From Pseudoips prasinana (Eukaryota; Arthropoda; Insecta; Lepidoptera; Nolidae), in NCBI GenBank assembly GCA_951640165.1, contig OX621257.1:12597201-12661200 (forward strand): a DNA stretch of 64,000 nt, given 5' to 3'. Positions 21,254 to 32,504 of this stretch are shown in pieces (position 1 is the stretch's first letter; the number at the start of each line of letters is the position of its first letter). The notes beneath the pieces were generated by a model. The model did not search any database. It had not been told where the DNA came from and saw only the letters and a list, made by a program, of their open reading frames with translations. Both the position numbers and the translations under genes were made by a program.

Positions 21254-22411
21254 ATGGTTTTTACAGATTATTTATTTAAAAATATGGATGGACAGATTCA
21301 GGTTGACGCTGTGTACACCGATTTTCGGAAGGCTTTCGACAAGGTGGACCATAAATTGCTACTAGATAAAATTGCTTATAATGGTATCCGTGGCAACCTA
21401 TTGCGTTGGTTCATGGCTTACATATTTAATAGATCACAAAAGGTGGTTATTAATGGCTTCCAATCTAACCCAATTATCGTCACATCTGGTGTGCCCCAAG
21501 GCTCAATAATTGGGCCACTATTGTATACTTTATTCGTTAATGACATTAAAACATGTTTCATCCATTCCCAATTTCTAATGTACGCCGACGATATCAAAAT
21601 TTACAAGACATGCAAAACCATACAAGATTGCCTACTTTTACAGGAAGACCTAGATAGACTTTCTCGATACTGTTTACAAAATAAACTTCAGCTCAGCTTA
21701 CCCAAATGCAATATAATTACTTTCACAAAAAACAGAAACATTATAACATTCGATTATAATCTATGTGATATCAGTCTACAAAGAGTCGACCGTATTAGAG
21801 ATCTTGGGGTCTTAATCGACTCAAAATTACACTTTGACTGTCACATAGATAATGTCATTAATAAAGCGTATCGTATGTTTGGATTTATAATGAGATCGTC
21901 ATCTGACTTTAAAAGACCGTCGACATTTTTACTTTTATATAAAACCTTAGTACGTTCTCAATTGGAATACGCAGTCCCGATTTGGAGCCCTATTTTTGAC
22001 GTTTACATAAAAAAACTAGAAATTGTTCAAAAAAAATTTCTACGATCTATGCACTATAGATGCACTAAGTCTAGAATACCATACACAGATTTATTGGAAC
22101 GCTATAAACTTCAGAGCTTACAGTCCAGACGTAGTTTACTGATGGTCATGATGCTTCATGGTCTTTGTAATAACAAGTTTGATTGCACTGACATCACTAA
22201 CAACTTATGTTATATTGTACCTAGAACTGTAATGCGTCGAGAGGCACGCGTCCCCCGGCTGTTCCACACCGCGCGGTGCAGAACTCACGCTGGCGCACGG
22301 GTGCCTCTCCGACGCATTGTGGAAACGTATAACACACACTTCCACGATTTGGACATTTTTGCACTATCGCACTTTAAGTTCAAAAAAATGGCTACTGAAC
22401 TACTAAAATAG
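21254..22411 (+). CDS. Reverse transcriptase of a 5'-truncated Jockey-like LINE
   Basis: An open 385-codon frame, uninterrupted. It starts inside the RT palm: VYTDFRKAFDKVDH (catalytic Asp block A) near residue 20, SGVPQGSIIGPLLYTLFVND near 93 and the catalytic YADD near 125, followed by RDLGVLIDSKL and a thumb/C-terminal region ending MATELLK. Endonuclease, ORF1 and the N-terminal RT blocks are missing, so this is not a functional element despite the open frame; the ATG is incidental. After the stop comes a ~210-bp 3' UTR with CCAATAAAG and an A-rich tail. A related but more decayed copy is at 32505-33420. Confidence 0.85.
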   Translation: MVFTDYLFKNMDGQIQVDAVYTDFRKAFDKVDHKLLLDKIAYNGIRGNLLRWFMAYIFNRSQKVVINGFQSNPIIVTSGVPQGSIIGPLLYTLFVNDIKTCFIHSQFLMYADDIKIYKTCKTIQDCLLLQEDLDRLSRYCLQNKLQLSLPKCNIITFTKNRNIITFDYNLCDISLQRVDRIRDLGVLIDSKLHFDCHIDNVINKAYRMFGFIMRSSSDFKRPSTFLLLYKTLVRSQLEYAVPIWSPIFDVYIKKLEIVQKKFLRSMHYRCTKSRIPYTDLLERYKLQSLQSRRSLLMVMMLHGLCNNKFDCTDITNNLCYIVPRTVMRREARVPRLFHTARCRTHAGARVPLRRIVETYNTHFHDLDIFALSHFKFKKMATELLK

Positions 22412-22632
22412 TTATAGTTAATACCTACTCACTAGTACCTACATAGGTACTTCTCTGCTTAATTAATGCACGCATTTATTACTACCTATTTTTAACATTA
22501 ATTCGCGGACATTGGTGTGGGTTACACGTTTACCTATTCTTAAAATTTATACTTAAATAATTTAACTATACCTAATGTGTAACTGTTTTATGTCCCAATA
22601 AAGTAAAAATAAAAAATAAAATAAAAAAAACA
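22412..22632 (+). terminator. LINE 3' UTR and poly(A)-like tail
   Basis: AT-rich UTR after the RT stop, ending in CCCAATAAAGTAAAAATAA and further A-rich repeats, the expected 3' end of the retrotranscript. Confidence 0.65.
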
Positions 22633-22639
22633 ATGTTTG

Positions 22640-23165
22640 GTTATCCCAAACAACAGATTTATATATAGTCGAATTTCTGTTAGATTTACAGAGTATATAT
22701 CGGACAAAAATACTTCCTACGTGAAATTACTTTGGAGAAGGATACACGTGAATTGTTATTGCTATTGTTAGTTACCAGAACCAAAACAGTTTAGGATTAC
22801 TATGTTTTTATAAGACAACAAAAGGTTGAGCTTCGGTCGGGCTGAGCCTGACCTGCATTTTTGTTAAGGCAGGGGGTACAGGCAGGGGGGCCTACGAATG
22901 CCACCCGCAAAAAGTGTCTGAGGGTGGGTATGTTGGACTCCCACAGACTAAACCTAACCTGCCGTGGACTTCTATTGGCGTCTGATAGGGAGAGACCCGG
23001 GAACGCGGGAACTGCTGCTCCAGTGTCCCCCTTTTGCGGTTTGCAGACACCTGCTAGTCAGGCTCAGCCACTGTGTCACGAACAGATCGCTATCTAATTG
23101 GAGTTGCTTACAAGTGGCGGCAGTAAACGACACTGTTTTCCTGCCACCGCATGTCGAGGTGGAGT
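22640..23165. other. Unassigned stretch with a GC-rich core
   Basis: About 22820-23165 is markedly GC-richer than its surroundings (GGGGTACAGGCAGGGGGGCC; GACCCGGGAACGCGGGAACT) and holds two short overlapping ORFs without recognisable domains. Could be the end of an unidentified transposon. Confidence 0.3.
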
Positions 23166-23326
23166 TGGGCTAATGTATGTGTATAAATCATATTTGTGAT
23201 ATTTTATCGGTCGAGTAGATTTCGATAAATTAAGCTATAAAGAGCGAGCAGAGTACCCACAAGCACCGTACTGTATTCATTTCCTCCCAGTCTTAAGTGT
23301 ATGCCACATATTGCAAGTGAATATAA

Positions 23327-23460
23327 TATAATATCTTGGGTCATTATTCACACACGGCCATCTGATCCCAAACTAAACAGAGATTGTACTATAGAAACCA
23401 GATAACTGATATACTACACATACTACTTTCTTTTTATGAATACATACTTTTCAATACCTA
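23327..23460 (-). repeat. SINE S1 tail fragment
   Basis: TCATTATTCACACACGGCCA, then ATCTGATCCCAAACTAAACA and the body up to GAATACATACTTTTC. The head is missing. Confidence 0.65.
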
Positions 23461-23922
23461 CTCAATACTCAATGTTATATTTGCATTCCACAATGTTGAT
23501 TATGTATTATAATTATATATGGCATCATTATGGAGCCTGTCGGGCAAAGCAAATGTAGAAGAGAGGAAGAGGGCTTTAGTTAAACATACTAAATTCTATT
23601 ATTACTTAGGTATGTTTGCTATATATATATAATTATATATTTATGTATATCAACCATAAATATTAGGCATCTATTGTTAATTACTTACAAATATAGTATC
23701 TACTTATTATTATTTTTTATATACTACATTTAGATATTATTAATATTATTGCCTATATTACTATAATTTACCAGTCAAGTATTAATTTAAATTTAAATTT
23801 TTATACATTCTATATTAATTTAAATATTATTAATGTAATTACATATTATTACTATTATTTTTCTGTCAAATATTAATTTAAATTATCTATTTTTATTTAT
23901 TATTCTATTTTATCTACATAAA
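23461..23922. other. Very AT-rich spacer
   Basis: Degenerate TATTAATTTAAATT-type repeats, no coding content. Confidence 0.4.
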
Positions 23923-25798
23923 TAAAAAGAGAAGTCCTGACTGACTGACTGACTCATCAACGCCCAGCCCAAACCCTTGGCCCTAGAAAGCTGAAATTTT
24001 GCACAGATGTTTTCTTTATAATGTAGACAAGGAATAAGGAAGGATTTTTCGAAATTCAACCCCTAAGGGGGTAAAACGGGGGTGCGAAGTTAGTATGAAA
24101 CTTTGCCGTTTTTGAAGTTAGAGGCATGAAAGTTGGTATTTGGCCTTGCAGTTAAAAATAAAAAATATATGTTTCAGGATTTTTGGAAATTTCACCCCCA
24201 AGGGCAAAAATAGGGGATGTAAGTTTGTACGAAAAAAGTCCCAATTTTTAAGTTAAACGCATGAAAATTAGCATTTGGCTTTTTAATTAAAAATAAAAAA
24301 TATATATTTCAGCATTTTTGAAAATTCCACCCCGAAGGTCATAAAATAGGGGATGTAAGTGTGTATGAAAAATGCGATATTTTTGAAGTTAAACGCATGA
24401 AAATGAGTATTTGGCCTTTCTGTTAAAAATATATAGCATTTATTTCAGGATTTTTGGAAATTACACCCCCAAGGGCGGAAAATAGGGGATATAATTTTAT
24501 ACTGCCTGACTGACATATCAACGCACAGTCGGCTGCAGTTAGGACTTGAATTTTGATAGTAGATACCTTTTATGACGTAGGCATCCACTGAAGAAGGGTT
24601 TTTGAAAATACCACCCCCGCGGGACTAAAATAAGGGATGAAATATTTTATGAAAGTGCTTAATTTTGATGTAAAAGGCTGACATTTTTAAGGTAAACGCA
24701 TGAAAATTAGTATTTCGCCTTTCATTTAAACATTATAAATATATCATCAGGACTTTTGGAAATTCCACCCCTAAAGACGACTAAAATAGGGATGTAAGTT
24801 TGTATGAAAAACTGTTTTTTTTTTTGGAGTTAAAAGCATGTAAATTGATATTTCAGTTAAAAATAAAGCAATCAAGGGAATAATTTGTTGTTAAAAAAGG
24901 TAATCCATAACTGATTCAATAGGTCAACACCAAAAATGTACGCCAACTTAAATTATAGAGAAATTCGTTTCTTATTGCTTAAAATGTTGTGTTTGTTGTC
25001 GTCTAAGTAAAGATTTAGCGTTTTATAAGATTTGTAACTTCTTTTTTTTTGGTATTTTTCATAACATATTAAAAAACGTCAATTTAATAAAATTGGGATA
25101 AAAAAGTCATTGACCCAAAATTCGAGTTAGCGTAGTATAAATAATTGTTCGTGTCGAGATAATCGCACCCAAAAAATATCATCTTAATTTTACTGATCTA
25201 CAAGTTCACAATTTTGTAACTCGATGGCTTTTATATCGTTTCAGATCGCAGAACTCATTTGACATATCGGTTAAATAAATAAATGCTTGAAGTAAAAGGT
25301 AGTCCAAAACTGAATCAAAAGATGATCGCCTAAATCTCACCCAAAATATATGCCCACATTTTACCGCTTTAAAAGGTTATATTTTTGTTAGTAGATGGTG
25401 TAATCATCGTTTTAGATCGCGCTATGGTTTCGTTCACAAAATGTGATATTAGACCTATCAATGCCGTGGTCGCAACCTAAGTTAATGGGAGTTACCTTGG
25501 TGATTAATGCATCGTTGATTATTATATTACTTTGTTTGACTTACTGACTTTACTTAAGGACAATTGATATGTATTCTTTGATATTTTTGGGTTTATGATA
25601 TCGGGTCTTTTTTTTAAATAACAGTAGCAAAGTAGTCTTTAGTTTATTTCTTAACTAGGTTATTTATAGGTTAGGTTTTCTTAAATTTATATTGCTTATT
25701 TCTTTTAAAAGTATTTTTTTTTAGATTAAGCTAGAAGTAAGTAGTTACATTGGTAATCATTCAAAATTGTCGCGGACGAAGTCGCGGGCACCAGCTAG
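23923..25798 (+). mobile_element. Long Helitron-like element, family C copy 2
   Basis: About 1.88 kb. It starts TCTACATAAATAAAAAGAGA, followed by (CTGA)n, and ends with the hairpin-forming CGCGGACGAAGTCGCGGGCA then CAGCTAG/T. TC...CTAG and the terminal hairpin fit Helitrons. It has no ORF above 60 codons and so is non-autonomous. The first third is built of ~135-bp tandem repeats. Confidence 0.65.
24044..24449. repeat. ~135-bp tandem repeats inside the Helitron-like element
   Basis: Three consecutive diverged units (24044-24178, 24179-24313, 24314-24449), each with TTTTTGGAAATTCCACCCC-like, ATAGGGGATGTAAGTTTGTA-like and AAGTTAAACGCATGAAAATT-like blocks. Further partial units follow at about 24450-24860. 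Confidence 0.8.
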
Positions 25799-25989
25799 TT
25801 ACATTATGTATTCATAATATTATTACTTGTACAATTAAAATTTGTCAGTCAAGTATTCATTTAAATTGTAATAGCATTTGCTTAATAGGAGCGATTTTAT
25901 TAATTTATGAATAGGTTTGGTTTCCTTTTTTATTATTTCAGGAAGTTTATTATAAATTTATAAATTACTTATATGATAATTACACAATT

Positions 25990-26092
25990 AAATTATACAA
26001 CTATATTACTACAAACATGTTCTGACTATTTACAAGCGCTTTTTTAAAGTCCACGTGAATAAAAACCGTATTTATTTTATTTATTTTATTTA
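25990..26092 (+). repeat. LINE-type 3' tail fragment
   Basis: ACAAACATGTTCTGACTATT ... CGTGAATAAAAACCGTATTT then (TTTTA)n; inverted relative of the 19855-20283 tail. Confidence 0.6.
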
Positions 26093-26094
26093 CA

Positions 26095-26195
26095 CCCATG
26101 ACAAACAGCCATGTTCATGCACACAAATATCTGTCCTGAATTGAAACCACAACCTGCGCCATGAAAGGCAAGTATTTACCAAACACACCAACCGT
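26095..26195 (-). repeat. SINE S1 head fragment
   Basis: CATGTTCATGCACACAAATA, TCTGTCCTGAATTGAAACCA and CATGAAAGGCAAGTATTTAC match the head of intact S1 copies. Confidence 0.6.
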
Positions 26196-26204
26196 TATTA
26201 TTAT

Positions 26205-26325
26205 AGACTCACGCCTGTTTACCAGAGGGGTAGGCAGAGACAATGGACTTCCATTTGTCATGATCCTAGCACACCTCGTTCGCCTCATTTACTGGCATTA
26301 TATTCTTCATACGTTATGTTATCTT
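26205..26325 (-). pseudogene. Terminal fragment of a LINE-type protein
   Basis: The minus strand reads a C-terminal block with NEANEVC, then WKSIVSAYPSGKQA and a stop, also found at 50330-50600 (+) and 62286-62520 (+). It looks like the last ~40 codons of a retroelement polyprotein; the element class is inferred only. Confidence 0.45.
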
Positions 26326-26373
26326 TTTAAAAGACAACGCCCGCACTAGGTAATTTAATCCCTGTGTCGTCGC

Positions 26374-26495
26374 GGGGTACTTTACAAACATAATAGACGG
26401 ACACAAATTACATCTAGACTCAGAACAACTATTTATGGGTCAGCGCGGGACTCGAACCCGCGACACGTCTTAGCCACTGCGCCACACGTGCAGTT
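26374..26495 (-). repeat. SINE S4
   Basis: The minus strand has a tRNA-like head (CACGTGTGGCGCAGTGGCTA) and B box GGGTTCGAGTCCC, then a short body ending at GTCGCGGGGTACTTTACAAA on the plus strand. Related to 13640 and 62553. Confidence 0.6.
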
Positions 26496-26756
26496 ATTTT
26501 AGTTTATAAAAGGTGCATTGTATATTTTAATAGTCGGATTCCGAACTATTATTGCCAAACCCATTTAAATATCCTTGATCGAAATAATTCGATCATAATG
26601 GGTGTGTGTTCGTATCGGAATTTGATATTCTGCAATTTCAATATTTGCTCATATCAGTACTGTAAGCAGCGGCATTTATTGTCGAAAATATTTGTTTGAT
26701 ATCGAATTTAATATAAGTATGAGTATGTGTATAATCATAACCATTTTATCACATGA

Positions 26757-27135
26757 TGCCTCGTTGGTCTAGCGGTAGCCTGTTCACCCGCAGAGAACGA
26801 GGTCCTGGGTTCAAATCCCGGGTCGGGCCAAAAGTGATTTTGGGACTTTTCTGTAAACAGAAAAAATTCTCATCATCAGCCCGAAGCCTGGGAGTTGGCG
26901 GTATTATACCCCCGTATCTCGGAGAGCACGTAAAGCCGTCGGTCCTGTACCTGACCTCTTTCCGGTCGTGTCCGTAGGATTTCCATCGGATCATAAGAGT
27001 GATGGAATAGAAAATACTCCTGTGTTTGCGCACGCACTTGTGCACTATAATATGCATGTCCCGCGCAGATGGCTAATCTCTATTGAGACTGGCCGCCGTG
27101 GCCGAAATTCGGCTAGGAGGACATTATTATTATTA
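26757..27135 (+). repeat. SINE S3, best-preserved copy
   Basis: tRNA-like head GCCTCGTTGGTCTAGCGGTA (A box) and GGTTCAAATCCCGGGTCGGG (B box), a body of ~250 bp including GGAGTTGGCGGTATTATACC, and a 3' end GGCCGAAATTCGGCTAGGAG followed by (ATT)n. The Pol III boxes support a SINE. The head is not a functional tRNA gene because no cloverleaf continues after the B box. Confidence 0.8.
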
Positions 27136-27945
27136 TTACCACATGAAGATTACATATTTGTTTTATGCAATAACTCCTCACACTAGGCTGAGCCTTTCGT
27201 GAGAAAATTTTCTATACGAGGAAGCTTTGTGTCAGTGACTTGTGTATTTATAGTTAAATGTTTGCCTTTTTAACAGTCTTTGAAAGAGGGAGGTTATTAA
27301 TACGGCAGTATTATGTTTTTGTATGTGTGCATGAAGACCAATTATTGAAATGATTCTTGCACTTCAGGCTTAGCAATCATGGACAGTAACTACAAGACCA
27401 AAAGGCTAGTCAAAAAAAAGAATTAGAAATGGAGAACAGATTTGTTCACTCTGTATGTTTGTTACGGAGACACTACTAAACTGAATTAGAAAATAAATCA
27501 TTGTTAACAGGTGTTAACGCGACTAATTTTTTTTATTATTTTCCCGGCGACATTCCGACCATGTTGCATTGATCGTGGTCACGGGCTGACTGGCGCAGCG
27601 CGAGCGGTGTTGCTCCGCTACTGAGGGCGTCGAGCTTTTTAACTACCCTCACTGAGTCTGCTACACTACTAAGGCCGGATACACGCTGCGCTAACTGATA
27701 ATGATTTAAGTAAGTGTCAGTTTAGTATATGAATTCGAAAATTCTTCTACTTATATAAAGCTACATTTAAAAGAAGTAACATGGGCTGTATATTATTAAA
27801 AAAATGAGAAAACTACTTAAATTGCAAATATGTAACCCAAGGTATCAAAAACCTGCCTCTAAAAGTCATTATTAGGCGTAAAGTAGGTAGTGTTCCAAAA
27901 TACTCATTTCTATTTCTATTCATCTATCCATGCGGAGCCGGGGTG
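27136..27945. other. Non-coding stretch
   Basis: No recognisable gene. A GC-richer patch at about 27540-27700 (GGTCACGGGCTGACTGGCGC) is unassigned. Confidence 0.35.
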
Positions 27946-28206
27946 AATATCTAGGTTAGTAGATACTTGCCTTTCATGCCGCTGGACGTGGGTTCAATTC
28001 CCACCCAGGACAGATATTTGTGTGCATGAACATGTCTCTTTGTCCCGAGTCTGGGGGTAATCACCCTTCACTCTAATATTATAAAGGCGAAAGTTTGTGT
28101 GTGTCTGTGTAAGTGTGTGAGTGTGTATGTTTGTTACTTCTTCACGGCTAAACGGTTGGAGTGATTTTAATAGTATAGAGTTAGCTGACAACCTGGCTAT
28201 AATTTA

Positions 28207-28634
28207 GGGCCGTCGCTGCGTTAGGCGGATGCCCGTCGCGGGTGCCCGACGCGGACGTCGCGCCGTTCGACCGCCTGCTCCGTCGCGGGCGCCCGCGACG
28301 GGCAGTGACGCCAGTATAATTTCGATTGCGTAGGTGTACAGACGATAACTATGGATCATTTATTGTTATATTACTTAGCCAAAAGACTACGACGTCAACA
28401 AAGGCGGCCAATCAGCCCATATGTCACGTCTAGATTGTTGTGTGGAGAATTTGTAACCAAGTTTTCGTTGTTAAGAAAAAATGGGAAACTTTTTTTTATT
28501 TATTTTAAAATGTCACTTTTTACATTTTTAGAAACTTGAAACATATTTAAAACGTAGTTCTCAATGATTTTACAGCGCTCAATGATTTTATAGAAACGCA
28601 CGCGCCGTGCGCCCGTTCAACGCAGCGAAGGTCC
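28207..28634. mobile_element. Non-autonomous PIF/Harbinger element (428 bp)
   Basis: Terminal inverted repeats GGGCCGTCGCTGCGTT... and ...AACGCAGCGAAGGTCC are flanked on both sides by TTA (28204-28206, 28635-28637), the typical PIF/Harbinger target duplication. It contains an 18-bp internal inverted repeat (GCCCGTCGCGGG.GCCCG at about 28229 and 28287) and a short transposase N-terminal remnant. Most of the transposase is deleted, so it is non-autonomous. Confidence 0.75.
28351..28539 (+). pseudogene. PIF/Harbinger transposase N-terminal remnant
   Basis: 62 codons. The pattern KRLRRQQRRPISPYV, then GEFVTKFSLLRKNGKLFFIYFKMS, follows the N-terminus of Harbinger DDE transposases (Arg-rich start; a D/NGE/K.FF.YFRMS block). 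The catalytic DDE domain is absent. Position inside an element with TTA duplications and matching TIRs supports the call; identity of the short ORF alone would be weak. Confidence 0.6.
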
Positions 28635-28869
28635 TTATAAAGTTAAACGCACAGTTATCTATATAATATATATATGTATGTATTTACAAAAAAGTTGTGT
28701 ATGTAGTATATCAGTTACCTGGTTTCCATAGTACAAACGCTCTGGTTAGTTTGGGATCAGATGGCCGTGTGTGATTAATATCTTTGGATATATTATACTA
28801 GCTATATTTTCAGAATATTTATAATATTTTATATAACTTATAAATCATTCACAAAAACCTTACATATTT

Positions 28870-29206
28870 CGATACAAAGTTTCATCCCCTAATGTTATTT
28901 TACACCAACATTTTTGAGGGTAAAACTTTTACAAACTTTGAATGTCATAGTTATTTGTATCAAAACAAAAGCCTATAAAATAAGTTTCCAGCTCTAAACA
29001 TGACGATACATCTATACAACTATTCATCCCCCCATACAACCCCTTACAACCCTATTTTGACATTAAAAATTAGCCATTGTCCTTTTTGAGGTTCTAGACT
29101 ATCTGTGTACCAAATTTAATTTAATCGGATCAGTAGTTTTGGCGTGAAAGCACGACAAAACAGACAGACAGAGTTACTTTCTCATTTATAACATTAGCAA
29201 GGATTA
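28870..29206 (+). repeat. Interspersed repeat with CAGACAGACAGAG end
   Basis: TTCATCCCCTAATGTTATTT ... ATCGGATCAGTAGTTTTGGC ... ACAGACAGACAGAGTTACTT then ATAACATTAGCAAGGAT. Resembles widely dispersed non-autonomous insect repeats; termini uncertain. Confidence 0.5.
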
Positions 29207-30107
29207 TTATTATATAAATATTCAGAATTGCGATGTTTCTAATACAATTTTAAAGAGAAATGGAGTTGGTTATTACCTATTCAAGAACGTAAAGGCGGTT
29301 TTGCCGAGTGAAAACTTTTGTATTAGTTACTGACCTGGTACTTTGCGTGTTTGAGACACCTAAACTTTGGGTAAACAAGAAATAAGTTAAGGGTTTACTT
29401 AAGAATTTTACCGAGGTTATTGTACGTGGACTCGTTAAAAGTTGACCTAGTGGGCAATGAATGGCTTACTGTGTTATTGAAATTTTGTTAAATTAAATGA
29501 ATTACTTTCTATAACATGCCAGCCGTGTTATGTTTTGTGTTACCTATATTCTTTTATTCGTCGAACAAAGGTCCTTTGATGAAATTTTGTTGAATATTTT
29601 TTGTTGAAGAAGTGGGACGATATGAACTAGTTAAATACTAAATTAGAAATAGGGGTTAAGTCAGAAATTAGGGTTTCATTTAATACTTATGACTATCACT
29701 CAAATGGCTACTCAAATAGATTCTAGAAATAATGATAATAATAATTTCGCTTTACCAAATCTCTTATTGCATACATTTCCCCCGTTGTAAGCTTGTCATG
29801 TTCCCATTATATGTTACCATTTGGGGTGGCGATGTGGATCGGGTCATTACCTTCCCTATAATATGGCGAAGGAGACAATGGCTGGCCCACACATCACACA
29901 TGTGAACGGTATCTGGTAAACACGATTTCGGAAACTTGTTATCTTCTTAAGTTGTCACCTCTGGTAGACTTCATTTATTTCATTAATTTTGTAAATCAGC
30001 ATCCACATCTTGCGTTTATTTGTCTTTCAGGAAGTATTCTATTTGCTTGAACTGAATTGAATGTCTTATTTATCATATATATTATCATCTATTTATCATA
30101 TATGTAG
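29207..30107. other. Non-coding stretch
   Basis: No gene or repeat recognised. Confidence 0.35.
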
Positions 30108-30173
30108 TATTTTCATAAACTAAATCATAAAGGTCCTGTGCGTGCATAAATCCACATAATCGTAAATGATAAT
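30108..30173 (+). repeat. 62-bp duplicated segment, copy 1
   Basis: ATTTTCATAAACTAAATCAT ... CCACATAATCGTAAATGA; one mismatch from copy 2 at 32541-32606. Nature unknown. Confidence 0.75.
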
Positions 30174-32504
30174 GATAATTACAAGGAGATAAAGTAAAAA
30201 GTAGCCTTTATTCTCCGGTACATTTACCTTAATAACTAGAGAAAGATGCAGGTTAGCTGAATTAGCATCATTGCGGCACGCGGGATGGCCACCACAATAA
30301 ACAATCTGGATGACAAGAAAGTCCAGCCTTGCTTTTTTCTGATGAATAGAAGATGTACTCTTACTTTTTGAAAAATATGTTTGAAAGCTCTAGAAACCCC
30401 ATAGCTCTAGAGGACCGGTAAGAGCATCTAGCTATGATATGTGAGCATTAGGTCTATCACTATGCTATTTTCTAAGGTTTTAGCGTTTTCTACATTATTT
30501 TGAATAGTCTAAGAGTGCTTCGTAGAAAAGTTATAATTTAAGATTTCATTATAAGTTTTCTACTCTTTGATACTTAAAACAAAATTTTAAAGCAAATTGA
30601 GTGCGAAATAAAATGACTAAATAACTAATACTGTTAGTGTTAATAACTTCTAAATAAACTGGCTGTCCTTCATATAAGTTTTGAGTACATGCAATAAATA
30701 TTTAAGAAGATTTGAACATGAATGAATTGGAGATTAATTGGTTGTCAGAAGGACTTCATTAAATGTGAATGGCAAAAATCGTACCGCATACTTCTTTTGG
30801 TGTTCAGCTACATAATTTGTACCACTTATTAAGACAACTAAGGCATTTATTTTCATGTATGTATAATATTTTTAGAACTAGGGATTAATTAATAAAATCA
30901 AAAATAATATTTCAATCATTTTCAATGAATAACCGTAATTAAATGGTAAACTAAACGCAGTTACGTTTTCAGAAATTGCCATGTGTAAAATAATATAAAT
31001 ATCGAAATTATAATTAATTATTTTTAAATGGGAACAACATTGCATATAAATGATATAATTATATACTTATTTATTATACCTTTGAAAGCACAATAGTTGC
31101 ATTAAATCGTAATAATTAATGATTTAGAATAGGAACGATTTTCTTCGTCAATATTTTTTTGTTCATGGCAATTATTTATGACAGGCAAAGACAATCTGTC
31201 AGGTATTTATTGTTGTTGTTTTGATACATGTCATCAATTTAGCAAATTATCTTGCAATTTTTACGTTGAGTTATCCTCCGTACTATAATATATATCTGTT
31301 GACAGTGGATTCACAAAATGGACTCTTTATCATTTAATTAAACTGACGAGTTTGCGATGTGTTAATTGCTACATTCGCTTGCCCCGACTAAGAAGACGTG
31401 CTTTATCCGATGAGAGTGAGTGAAGTTCTCAATAAACCCAATGTTGCTTTGTGCTACGTGATAATTATTGTTTGGTACTTATATGAAGATGTTCTTAGAT
31501 GAAGTAATACTAAGGATGAATTAATAATAATACTAATAAAATAAATGTAGTTGCAAAAAACAAAGAACCTATTGTTTTATTTACCTCCACTCAAAACCTC
31601 GTATAAAACCCCTCGCAACCTCACACAAATGTACACTGGGGTATGAACTTTGTAATTAATGGAAATAAAGAACTTTTCATTATTTCAACAAATAATAGTT
31701 TTTTGCATATTCCTAACTTAACTTGCGACCCGGTTAGGGTTTTCGGGGCAGGTTCGGAATAAATCCATGTAAATACTACTAAATGAGCGACAACATATTT
31801 TACTTTATCACCATAACAATGTTTATGTAAATATAATATGTAACAATCTTCATTAGTACACAAGTTAACACTAGCATTTCATTACCACATCAGTCGACAC
31901 ACTTTGATATTTACAGTATCTTTATTACTTAGGCAGTAAGAGTGATTTTCGAACTGCAATGTATCCTCGGTCATGGCGTTGACCCACAGATTACCAAACG
32001 TAACCTTAAAATAAAACTGGCTATAACTTTTATATCCCAGCTTCTAAAAATCTAAGAAATTAAAAATGCCTTTTCTATCACATTAACTACCAATTAAAAC
32101 ATAAAATATCCCGAAACACGAAATTTTACTAGCGGTACAAAAATCCCATACAGACCTGCCGTTTACCTTTGTTACTGTTGATAATAAGTTGGATGTTTTA
32201 TTTTTGTTTAATATTAAAAGTTGCCAAAGCCTCTTTAAGAGTATGTTTAGAAATATTTTTCCAAAAGTTTAATCATAAACACTTAGTGGATGTCTAAATA
32301 TTAAATTAATGTTTGAAATACTTCAGATTTTTTTGAATATCTGAAAATCGTAGTGGATTTAATGAGGTTGTTGTCTAATGTAGTTGTCGATTTCATTGCC
32401 ATTTCTTTAACTTTCTCGTTACCATATTAATAATAGAGCAATATTTATTTGATTGTTTGGCACCAGTCCATTCGACCAGTGATAAATGACTAATGTAATT
32501 GTAA
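30174..32504. other. AT-rich non-coding stretch
   Basis: No coding domain. Short ORFs such as 31621-31863 (-) have no recognisable motif and the composition of background. Confidence 0.4.

Larger units (their letters stand above)
28070..28655 (+). mobile_element. Helitron-like family B copy 3, split
   Basis: Left part ACTCTAATATTATAAAGGCG ... GACAACCTGGCTATAATTTA. Right part TTATAAAGTTAAACGC, then truncated before the CTAG end. The break is exactly at a TTA that is duplicated by the Harbinger insert. Confidence 0.6.
27950..28778 (+). repeat. SINE S1 interrupted by nested transposons
   Basis: The head and body (27950-28068) contain GTGGGTTCAATTCCCACCCA. The tail (28660-28778) has TATGTATTTACAAAAAAGTT ... 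GTTTGGGATCAGATGGCCGT. Between them lie a Helitron-like family B copy and, inside it, a Harbinger derivative. Confidence 0.7.

Noticed and set aside
24044..24860. CRISPR-like repeat array
   Set aside because: The repeats are ~135 bp, diverged and contiguous without spacers, inside a Helitron-like element in a eukaryotic genome.
31621..31863. 80-codon minus ORF
   Set aside because: No motif, AT-rich composition like the flank, no splice or start context.
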